A stretch of DNA of 5,164 nt from Flavobacteriales bacterium UBA2426. GTDB taxonomy: Bacteria; Bacteroidota; Bacteroidia; Flavobacteriales_F; PHOS-HE28. Of this stretch, positions 1 through 5,164 are shown one piece after another. The notes beneath the pieces were generated by a model. The model was given only the letters and a program-made list of their open reading frames with translations. It did no database searches and was not told where the DNA came from. Numbering within the stretch: the stretch's first letter is position 1; each line of letters starts with the position of its first letter. The stretch is from the NCBI GenBank assembly GCA_002342985.1, contig DDRC01000100.1:23553-28716 (forward strand), read 5' to 3'. A program made the translations under genes and the position numbers.

Positions 1-1
1 T

Positions 2-1951
2 GCCCTGCATCCTGGGCGCCGCTGGTGGCGGGGCGCTGCGCTGATGGGCTGGTATGCGGCGTTCGGCGTCACCTGGTCGGCTTTCCGGGATCCGAAGAGC
101 GATTCCCTGCACTTCCACCGCGCCCCGGCGGCGGAGGCCTGGGTGCTTCGCATCGCGGCAGTGAGCGGCACGGGTGAGCGCGTTTGGCGAGGCGATGCGG
201 AGGTGGTGGCGCGCCTGGGGGGCGATGGTCTCGAACCGGCCCGGGGGGCGGCCATGCTCACGCTGCTCACCGATGGTGCGGCCGGCCTGGGCATCGGCTA
301 TCTCGTACTGGTCAGGCGCGATCCGCGGCCCATCGACCGCGCCCCCGACCCCGGCGGGTTCGACCGTCGCGCATGGGCCGCCACGCGCGGCATCGCCCAC
401 GAGTTCTTCGCGCCGTCGGGCGCGTGGGCCCTGGCCGGCCAGGACTGGTCATGGACCGATGCCTTCGATGGGATGCGCGCGTCCGTATCCCGCTGGCTCG
501 ATGAGAGCGCCCTGCCGGTGCGCGAGCGCGCATTGGTGAAGGCCCTGGTGCTGGGGTTGCGCGATGAGCTCGATGGCGGACAGCGCACCGCCTTCGCGCG
601 CAGCGGCACCATCCACGTGCTGGCGGTCTCCGGCATGCATGTGGGCCTCATCTACGCCGTCCTGGCCTTCCTGCTCGGCTGGTGGGGGCGGAGCGGTCGG
701 GCCAGGCTGGCCCGGGGCATCATCATCCTCATCGCGCTGTGGTGCTATGCAGGTCTCACCGGTGCATCGCCCAGCGTGCTGCGGGCCACGGTCATGTTCA
801 CCCTGTTCACGGTGGCGGGCATGGGCTTGCAGCGGACGGACCATATCAACAACCTCTTTGCGGCGGCGCTGGTGCTGGTCGTCTGGGATCCCTCCATGAT
901 CGTTCAGGCCGGCTTCCAGTTGTCCTTCCTGGCCGTGCTCGGCATCATCCTGTTCTACCGCCCCATAGCCGGGCTCTGGTCGCCAGCCGGCTGGCTGCCC
1001 CATCAGGCATGGCGCTTGGCGGTGGTGTCCATCAGTGCGCAGGTGCTCACCACGCCGCTTTCGCTCTTCCTCTTCCAGGCGTTCCCGGTCTGGTTCCTGC
1101 CAGCCAACCTCATCGTGGTCACCGCAGCGAGCATGGCCGTCTATGGCGGCGTGGCGCTGCTCGCCCTCCACAAGGTCCCGTTGGTGGGCGCCGCGCTCAC
1201 CACGGCGATGGAATGGCTGCTGCGCATCGTCGGGGAGTCCACCGCCTTCTTCGCCGGGTTGCCCCATGCCTATCCGGCCATACGCATCGGTCTCTGGGAG
1301 GCTGCGCTGCTCTACGTGCTCATCTTCGCCGCAGGGGCCTGGTGGCAGTGGGGCTGGACCCGCATGCGCCCCGTGGTGCTCTGGTGCGCCATCGGCATCG
1401 CGGGCGCGGCTTGGTCACGTGCGCGCTCCGTGAACGAGGGTGAGGCGCTCGTGGTGTATGACGATGCGCGTGCGATGCTCGCCGGCCATGTCGCCGGCCG
1501 GTCGCTTGCAGTGGTTGCGGGCGCGGACAGCGCGCTGGCCGCGCCGTTCGCCGCCGCCCGCATCGAACGGCACATGCGCGCGCACGGGATCGATGCGCTG
1601 GTGCCCGTCGGCACCGACCTGTTCCGTCCGGAGCCCGCCCGCCACGGCCACGCCTGGATGGCGCAAGGCCGATTGCGCAGTCCGCGGCTCGATGTGCTCT
1701 TCGTCTCCGACCGGTCGCCCTTCCGGCCAACCCGCACGGAGCCATACGATGCGGTGGTGCTGCATGACCTGCATCGCTTGGACGATGCGGTGGCGGACGG
1801 CATCCTGGGCGGTGCACGGCAAGTGGTGCTCGCCAGCGGCCTCAGCGGCACCGCAAGGCGCTGGATGAACAAGCGCTGCGCGGAGGCGGGGGTGCCCTGT
1901 CACGATGTGCGCCGTCAGGGCGCGTTCATCCTGAGGCGCGGCTCACCCTAG
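2..1951 (+). CDS. comEC: ComEC/Rec2-family DNA uptake channel protein, 5'-truncated by the window edge
   Basis: ComEC is the inner-membrane channel that passes single-stranded DNA into the cytoplasm during natural transformation. The frame is open from base 2, so the true start lies upstream. Residues below count from the first in-frame ATG at 44, which is probably internal. Before it, codons for RRWW run into a hydrophobic stretch that looks like an N-terminal membrane helix. Residues about 30-125 fit the OB-like N-terminal domain (DUF4131), including PDPGGFDRR at 101-109. The Competence domain follows with family hallmarks: LVLGLRDEL at 168-176, HVLAVSGMHVGLIY at 191-204, GASPSVLRATVM at 240-251 and FQLSFLAVLGI at 291-301, plus many membrane helices to about 455. 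The last 170 or so residues are soluble and lack HxHxDH, so no catalytic metallo-beta-lactamase domain is present, as I recall for many Bacteroidota ComEC proteins. The TAG stop overlaps the convergent hydrolase gene. Family assignment is firm; activity in transformation is inferred. Confidence 0.93.
   Translation, partial: ALHPGRRWWRGAALMGWYAAFGVTWSAFRDPKSDSLHFHRAPAAEAWVLRIAAVSGTGERVWRGDAEVVARLGGDGLEPARGAAMLTLLTDGAAGLGIGYLVLVRRDPRPIDRAPDPGGFDRRAWAATRGIAHEFFAPSGAWALAGQDWSWTDAFDGMRASVSRWLDESALPVRERALVKALVLGLRDELDGGQRTAFARSGTIHVLAVSGMHVGLIYAVLAFLLGWWGRSGRARLARGIIILIALWCYAGLTGASPSVLRATVMFTLFTVAGMGLQRTDHINNLFAAALVLVVWDPSMIVQAGFQLSFLAVLGIILFYRPIAGLWSPAGWLPHQAWRLAVVSISAQVLTTPLSLFLFQAFPVWFLPANLIVVTAASMAVYGGVALLALHKVPLVGAALTTAMEWLLRIVGESTAFFAGLPHAYPAIRIGLWEAALLYVLIFAAGAWWQWGWTRMRPVVLWCAIGIAGAAWSRARSVNEGEALVVYDDARAMLAGHVAGRSLAVVAGADSALAAPFAAARIERHMRAHGIDALVPVGTDLFRPEPARHGHAWMAQGRLRSPRLDVLFVSDRSPFRPTRTEPYDAVVLHDLHRLDDAVADGILGGARQVVLASGLSGTARRWMNKRCAEAGVPCHDVRRQGAFILRRGSP
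1943..1951. other. Overlapping convergent gene ends (comEC / hydrolase)
   Basis: The hydrolase stop (TGA on the minus strand, TCA at 1943-1945) lies inside the last codons of comEC, whose TAG is at 1949-1951. The genes overlap tail to tail by nine bases. There is no intergenic space for a terminator, so any terminator of either gene must lie within the coding region of the other. Confidence 0.9.
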
Positions 1952-2815
1952 CGCGCTCAAGGGGAAGGCCTCCTTCAGGCGCACGCCCTTCTCCGTGCGC
2001 TCCACGGTGCAGCACTCATGGTGGGCGTCGTGCTCGAAGAAGAGCACGATGTCCTCCTCCGCCGCGGAGTCGAGGAAGTCGGCCTTCTCCTGCAGGGTGA
2101 GCAGCGGGCGCGTGTCATAGGCCATCACCCAGGGCACCGGGATGTGGTGCACGCTGGGCAGCAGGTCGGCCATGAAGGCCACCGTGCGGCCCTTGTAGCG
2201 GATGTGCGGGACCATCATCGCATCCGTGTGGCCGTTCACCACGAACACATCGAAGCCGGGGAACGCATCCCGCAGGTAGTAGTTCTCCTCCTCGCTGCGG
2301 CGGCCGAGTTCCACGAAGCGCAGCTGCCCGCTCTCCTCGATCGGCAGGATGTTCTCCTTCAGGAATGAGGCCTTCTCGCGCGGATTGGGCTTCGTGGCCC
2401 AGGCCCAATGGTGCTCATTGCTCCAGTAGCGCGCATTGCGGAACGCGGGCTCATAGCCATCGCGCCGGCTGTTCCAGCGGATGCTGCCCCCGCAATGGTC
2501 GAAGTGGAGGTGCGTGAGGAAGACGTCCGTCACATCGTCACGGCTGAAGCCGGCCTTGCGCAGGGAACCGTCCAGCGTGGCATCCCCGTGCAGGTCGTAG
2601 TGCCCGAAGAACCGCGCATCCTGCTTGTCGCCGATGCCGTTGTCGATCAGGATCAGCCGGTCGCCGTCCTCCACCAGCAGGCAGCGCATGGCCCAGGTGC
2701 ACAGGTTCTTCTCGTCGGGCGGGTGCTGCCTGCTCCAGAGGGTCTTGGGCACCACGCCGAACATGGCGCCGCCGTCGAGCTTGAAGTAGCCGGTGTCGAT
2801 CACATGGAGCTTCAT
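1943..2815 (-). CDS. Metallo-beta-lactamase-fold hydrolase (lactonase/YtnP-like family)
   Basis: This is a 290-residue stand-alone metallo-beta-lactamase-fold hydrolase, probably cytoplasmic since no signal peptide is visible. The metal site is complete: HLHFDH at 102-107, His196 in NGHTD, Asp217 in FMADLL and His262 in FFEHD, the usual ligand set for two metal ions. An N-terminal beta hairpin reads MKLHVIDTGYFKLDGGAMFG, and LILIDNGIG at 54-62 is the typical strand before the metal loop. The overall layout resembles the N-acyl-homoserine-lactonase/YtnP-like branch. That does not establish lactonase activity, and the substrate is unknown. The ATG at 2815 was chosen because homology-like sequence begins exactly there; the frame stays open upstream to 3310, but that part runs antisense to mpl and looks non-coding. 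No Shine-Dalgarno sequence sits at normal spacing. The gene is divergent from mpl and converges on comEC with a 9-base overlap. Family certain, function uncertain. Confidence 0.92.
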   Translation of the reverse strand: MKLHVIDTGYFKLDGGAMFGVVPKTLWSRQHPPDEKNLCTWAMRCLLVEDGDRLILIDNGIGDKQDARFFGHYDLHGDATLDGSLRKAGFSRDDVTDVFLTHLHFDHCGGSIRWNSRRDGYEPAFRNARYWSNEHHWAWATKPNPREKASFLKENILPIEESGQLRFVELGRRSEEENYYLRDAFPGFDVFVVNGHTDAMMVPHIRYKGRTVAFMADLLPSVHHIPVPWVMAYDTRPLLTLQEKADFLDSAAEEDIVLFFEHDAHHECCTVERTEKGVRLKEAFPLSALG

Positions 2816-3038
2816 AGGGGCGAAGATCGGTCTCCTGCGCCAAGGATGCTCGCAGGACCGCCCGATTGCACGGCACGCGCATCGCCAGGAGGCGGATGGC
2901 CAGGTGCTGCAGGTGAAGCCGCGAGGATTCCACACCGCGGCGTTCACGAACATCCGTTGCAGCGCGACGGCGCAAGGAACTCTGCGCGCAGCTTCGCGGC
3001 ACGGATACGGGCACATGCGCCCATGTCCGCGTGCGCCC
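2816..3038. promoter_or_regulatory. Divergent intergenic region between the hydrolase gene and mpl (putative promoter region)
   Basis: This 223-base gap separates two divergent start codons, so promoters for both genes should lie here or just inside the genes. I see no Bacteroidota-type TAnnTTTG box, no convincing -35/-10 pair and no Shine-Dalgarno at either start. Weak structures are present: a 6-base-pair inverted repeat (GCCGCG at 2918-2923, CGCGGC at 2936-2941, 12-base loop), a 10-base palindrome CTGCGCGCAG at 2982-2991 and a direct repeat at the mpl start. In DNA this GC-rich such structures are expected by chance. Frames remain open across the gap on both strands, but their translations are low-complexity and rich in Arg, Ala, Gly and Pro, and resemble no protein I recognise. 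The regulatory role is inferred from gene orientation only. Confidence 0.45.
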
Positions 3039-3041
3039 ATG
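3016..3041 (+). repeat. 10-base direct repeat TGCGCCCATG at the mpl start
   Basis: TGCGCCCATG occurs at 3016-3025 and again at 3032-3041, 16 bases apart from start to start. The second copy contains the chosen mpl ATG (3039-3041). The first contains an ATG at 3023 that is out of frame with mpl. A further in-frame ATG lies at 3015. The repeat is visible directly; any function in initiation is unproven. Confidence 0.6.
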
Positions 3042-4403
3042 ACCAAGCGCGTCCACTTCATCGCCATCGGCGGCAGCGCCATGCACAACCTGGCCATCGC
3101 GCTGCACCGCCAGGGCTTCGACGTCACCGGCAGCGATGACGAGATCTTCGAGCCGAGCCGCAGCCGCCTGGATCGCCTAGGCCTGCTGCCGGATTCGCTC
3201 GGCTGGCATCCGGAGGACATCACCAAGGATATCGATGCCGTCATCCTCGGCATGCACGCCCGCATCGACAATCCGGAACTGCTGCGTGCGCAGGAGCTCG
3301 GCATCCCCATCTACAGCTACCCCTCGTACTTCTACGAGCGCACCAAGGGCAAGACCCGCGTGGTGATCGGCGGGAGCCATGGCAAGACCACCATCACGAG
3401 CATGATCGTGCACGTGCTGCGTCAGGCCGGTGTGGAATTCGACTACCTCGTGGGCGCGCAGCTCGACGGCTTCGATTGCATGGTGAAGCTCAGCGATACG
3501 AGCCAGGTGGCGATCATCGAGGGCGATGAGTACCTCGCTTCGGCCCTGGAGCCCGTGCCCAAGTTCCACCTGTACCGGCCTGACATCGCGCTCATCAGCG
3601 GCATCGCGTGGGACCACATCAACGTCTTCAAGACCTTCGGGAGCTACGTGGACCAGTTCCGGAGGTTCATCGCCTGCATCGAGCCGGGCGGCAAGCTGGT
3701 GCACTGCGCTGCGGATGCCGAGGTGAAGGCGCTGGCCGAGGAGCCGCAGGTGGGCGCGCAGCGCATTCCGTATGGGATTCCGAGCCACCGCATCGTGGAT
3801 GGCGTCACCATCCTGGAGACCGCCCACGGCGATGTGCCCCTGCAGGTCTTCGGCAGGCACAACCTGCAGAACCTCGAGGGCGCGCGGCACGTGTGCCATC
3901 TGCTCGGCATCGGCGACAAGGAGTTCCACGCGGCCATCAGCACCTTCCACGGCGCCGCCAAGCGCCTGGAGAAGCTGGCCGAGGTGCCGGGCCGTGCCGT
4001 ATTCAAGGACTTCGCGCATTCGCCCAGCAAGCTGAAGGCGACGCTCGAGGCTGTGCGCGAGCAGTTCCCGCAGCGCCGCCTGGTGGCCTGCATGGAGCTG
4101 CACACCTACAGCAGCCTCAGTGAGGGCTTCATCGACCAGTACGCCGGCTGCATGGATGCCGCGGACAGCGCCATCGTGTTCTACGACCCGCACGCCGTGC
4201 AGCTGAAGCGCCTTCCGGCCATCCCGGTGGAGCGCGTGAAGAGGGCCTTCGCCCGCGAGGACCTCGTGGTGCTCAATGACCCCATCGCCGTCATGGGCGC
4301 CGTGCGCGATGGCATCGGCGGCGACAGCGTGCTGCTGATGATGAGCAGCGGCAACTTCGGCGGGCTCGACCTGCAGGCGCTGAGCGAGGCCTTCACCGCA
4401 TAG
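3039..4403 (+). CDS. mpl: Mpl-type Mur ligase (UDP-MurNAc:L-Ala-gamma-D-Glu-meso-DAP ligase)
   Basis: Mpl couples the recycled murein tripeptide to UDP-N-acetylmuramate with ATP hydrolysis in the cytoplasm. The 454-residue length matches E. coli Mpl (457). Domain 1, a Rossmann-like UDP-sugar domain, starts with HFIAIGGSAMHNLA at 6-19 and carries GSDDEIFEPS at 31-40. Domain 2, the ATP-binding domain, has the P-loop GGSHGKTT at 111-118, EGDEYL at 161-166, WDHINVF at 191-197 and GRHNLQN at 272-278. Domain 3 has DFAHSPSK at 324-331, ELHTYSS at 353-359 and a C-terminal MMSSGNFGG at 434-442. GMHARIDNPEL at 71-81 is a strong Mpl-type signature that separates it from MurC. The ATG at 3039 puts the glycine-rich loop at the usual distance; an in-frame ATG at 3015 is possible, and the open frame back to 2793 lacks family-like sequence. 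The domain 3 motifs differ from the E. coli form, so the exact peptide substrate is less certain than the family. Confidence 0.93.
   Translation: MTKRVHFIAIGGSAMHNLAIALHRQGFDVTGSDDEIFEPSRSRLDRLGLLPDSLGWHPEDITKDIDAVILGMHARIDNPELLRAQELGIPIYSYPSYFYERTKGKTRVVIGGSHGKTTITSMIVHVLRQAGVEFDYLVGAQLDGFDCMVKLSDTSQVAIIEGDEYLASALEPVPKFHLYRPDIALISGIAWDHINVFKTFGSYVDQFRRFIACIEPGGKLVHCAADAEVKALAEEPQVGAQRIPYGIPSHRIVDGVTILETAHGDVPLQVFGRHNLQNLEGARHVCHLLGIGDKEFHAAISTFHGAAKRLEKLAEVPGRAVFKDFAHSPSKLKATLEAVREQFPQRRLVACMELHTYSSLSEGFIDQYAGCMDAADSAIVFYDPHAVQLKRLPAIPVERVKRAFAREDLVVLNDPIAVMGAVRDGIGGDSVLLMMSSGNFGGLDLQALSEAFTA
4393..4403. other. Overlapping convergent gene ends (mpl / membrane protein)
   Basis: The membrane-protein stop (TCA at 4393-4395, TGA on the minus strand) lies within the last codons of mpl, whose TAG is at 4401-4403. 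The tail-to-tail overlap is 11 bases, again leaving no room for a terminator between the genes. The local sequence resembles the overlap at 1943: TCACC, a short spacer, then TAGCGCG. Confidence 0.9.
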
Positions 4404-4869
4404 CGCGGCGCAGCAGCTTGTGGTGGATGGCGCCGATCAGGAGCGCATTGAAGGCACCGGTGGCCAGGAGGGCGAAGAAGCTGATGCTGGCGTAGTTGAA
4501 CGGCGTGAAGAAGCGCGTCAGCCTCGGCCTCACGATCCGCTCCGGCTGCCCTTCCTCAACGGCCTGCAGCACCATGGCCTCGATCCGCTTGCTGAAGGCA
4601 TCGTCCTCGATGGCGGTGTAATGGAACCAGAGGTAGGCCATCAGCAGCAGGGCGTACAGGGCGGCGCCCTTGAAGCCCTCGCGCATCAGGTCCGGGAAGC
4701 CGGCGGCCCGGTTCCTCCGGAGCAGGCGCATGTCGATGAAGAAGACGATGGTGACGATGGCCAGGAAGTGCACGAGCATGAAGTCCGTGCCCTGGGGCGG
4801 CGCTCCGATGGTGTGCAGGATGAGCCGCAGGGCGATCACGGCCAGCGCGGTGAGTAGCGCGAGTACCAT
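4393..4869 (-). CDS. Small four-helix membrane protein, DUF4199-like
   Basis: This 158-residue protein has no known function. Four hydrophobic segments are visible: about 2-20, 30-50, 66-84 and 121-146. Between the third and fourth lies a charged, probably helical stretch (about 86-118, with IEDDAFSKRIEAM and AVEEGQPERI). The third segment is preceded by DLMREGFKGAALYALL. This layout, a hydrophobic pair, then a GFK-type third helix, an acidic linker and a last helix, resembles DUF4199 proteins common in Bacteroidota; that assignment is moderate because I judge it by pattern only. The ATG at 4869 is the only ATG after an in-frame stop at 4891-4893, and it has GAGGG five bases upstream. The gene lies 45 bases downstream of rho on the same strand, so co-transcription is likely. 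It converges on mpl. The opposite strand is also open, but its translation is an acidic, Gly/Gln-rich shadow. Confidence 0.82.
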   Translation of the reverse strand: MVLALLTALAVIALRLILHTIGAPPQGTDFMLVHFLAIVTIVFFIDMRLLRRNRAAGFPDLMREGFKGAALYALLLMAYLWFHYTAIEDDAFSKRIEAMVLQAVEEGQPERIVRPRLTRFFTPFNYASISFFALLATGAFNALLIGAIHHKLLRRAMR

Positions 4870-4896
4870 TTCAACCCTCAGCCAAGCGGTTCAACC
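4870..4896. repeat. Short direct repeat TTCAACC in the rho-downstream gap
   Basis: TTCAACC occurs at 4870-4876 and 4890-4896, 20 bases apart from start to start, or about two helical turns. The second copy is part of a small inverted repeat, GGTTCAACC at 4888-4896, with four-base arms. No strong hairpin followed by a T-run is visible in the 45-base gap, so I see no intrinsic terminator after rho. Function unknown. Confidence 0.4.
4875..4879 (-). promoter_or_regulatory. Possible ribosome binding site of the membrane-protein gene
   Basis: The minus strand reads GAGGG, then TTGAA, then ATG, so a purine-rich Shine-Dalgarno-like core lies five bases before the start at 4869. It is the only start in the window with such a motif at usual spacing and supports the start choice. 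It may be chance in GC-rich DNA. Confidence 0.4.
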
Positions 4897-4914
4897 ATCG
4901 ACCTGCAGTCCTGC

Positions 4915-5164
4915 TCATCCATTCATCGACACCAGGAACTCCTCGTTGCTGCGCGTGCCCTCCATGTGCTTCTTCACGAATTCCATGGCCTCCACGCTGT
5001 TCATGTCGGCCAGGTGCTTGCGCAGGATCCAGGTGCGCTGCAGCACCTCCTTGCCGTGCAGCAGGTCGTCGCGGCGGGTGCCCGAGCTGAGGATGTCGAT
5101 GGCGGGGAAGATGCGGCGGTTGGAGATCTTCCGGTCGAGCTGGAGCTCCATGTTGCCGGTGCCC
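4915..5164 (-). CDS. rho: Transcription termination factor Rho, C-terminal end (truncated by the window edge)
   Basis: Rho is the hexameric RNA-dependent ATPase and helicase that ends transcription at Rho-dependent sites. Only the last 82 codons and the stop are in the window; the gene continues past the right edge. The visible part aligns by eye with the E. coli C-terminus: [20 protein letters not shown] matches GTGNMELHLSRKIAEKRVFP, followed by [15 protein letters not shown], then [10 protein letters not shown] and the final [18 protein letters not shown]. This is the end of the RecA-like motor domain; the Walker motifs and RNA-binding domain lie outside. The Met codon at 5149-5151 is internal and not the start. 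The protein ends in EEFLVSMNG, a style I associate with Bacteroidota. The DUF4199-like gene follows 45 bases downstream on the same strand. Identification is near certain. Confidence 0.97.
   Translation of the reverse strand, partial: GTGNMELQLDRKISNRRIFPAIDILSSGTRRDDLLHGKEVLQRTWILRKHLADMNSVEAMEFVKKHMEGTRSNEEFLVSMNG

Noticed and set aside
449..1443. Long open frames on both strands within comEC (449-1267 minus, 682-1443 plus)
   Set aside because: They overlap the conserved Competence domain and translate to low-complexity Gly/His/Arg/Gln-rich sequence.
2793..3038. N-terminal extension of mpl from an ATG at 2793
   Set aside because: It overlaps the start of the hydrolase gene, the extra residues show no Mpl-like sequence, and the start at 3039 gives the usual length and position of the glycine-rich loop.
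2408..3139. Plus-strand frame across the hydrolase start and the divergent gap (243 residues)
   Set aside because: It is antisense to the catalytic part of the hydrolase and then runs out of frame into mpl. No family resemblance is visible and no start signal precedes it.
2816..3310. Upstream extension of the hydrolase frame to an ATG at 3310 (455 residues in total)
   Set aside because: The extension crosses the divergent gap and runs antisense to the conserved start of mpl. Family-like sequence begins at the ATG at 2815, and 290 residues is a normal size for such an enzyme.
3177..4193. Long open frame antisense to mpl (338 residues)
   Set aside because: It lies wholly within a strongly conserved gene. 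Its His/Ala/Leu-rich translation is the typical shadow of GC-rich codons and has no recognisable motif.
4420..4857. Plus-strand frame opposite the DUF4199-like gene
   Set aside because: It gives a Glu/Gly/Gln-rich translation without structure, whereas the minus strand gives clean membrane helices and an SD-like motif.
1..5164. CRISPR array, tRNA or rRNA, insertion sequence, defence or secretion system
   Set aside because: No regularly spaced repeats, no cloverleaf-like sequence, no terminal inverted repeats and no transposase or toxin-like protein were found on either strand.

Overview
The window is GC-rich and densely coding. It holds five protein genes in housekeeping or conserved-hypothetical families and no visible mobile element, CRISPR array or RNA gene. 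The best guess for the host is a GC-rich member of the Bacteroidota, perhaps Flavobacteriales-like. This rests on family style rather than a marker: a ComEC protein whose C-terminal domain lacks a metallo-beta-lactamase motif, an Mpl-type ligase with DFAHSPSK and ELHTYSS motifs, a small four-helix membrane protein resembling DUF4199, and a Rho protein ending in EEFLVSMNG. Shine-Dalgarno sequences are mostly absent, which also fits that phylum. The genus cannot be read from the sequence.

Layout, left to right. (1) The 3' part of comEC (+, open at the left edge, ending 1951) encodes the DNA-uptake channel. (2) A metallo-beta-lactamase-fold hydrolase (-, 2815 to 1943) converges on it with a 9-base overlap of the stop codons. 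(3) A 223-base divergent intergenic region (2816-3038) should hold the start signals of both flanking genes, but no clear promoter is visible. (4) mpl (+, 3039-4403) encodes the murein tripeptide ligase-type enzyme of peptidoglycan recycling. (5) A 158-residue membrane protein (-, 4869 to 4393) converges on mpl with an 11-base overlap. (6) The last 82 codons of rho (-, 4915 to the right edge) lie 45 bases upstream of the membrane-protein gene, on the same strand, so the two are probably co-transcribed.

The genes do not form an obvious common pathway: DNA uptake, a hydrolase of unknown substrate, cell-wall recycling, an unknown membrane protein and transcription termination. I see no convincing undescribed system. 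The points most worth a second look are the two tightly overlapping convergent gene ends with similar local sequence, the non-standard substrate-side motifs of the Mpl-like ligase, the divergent intergenic region with its duplicated start-codon motif, and the unknown membrane protein next to rho.
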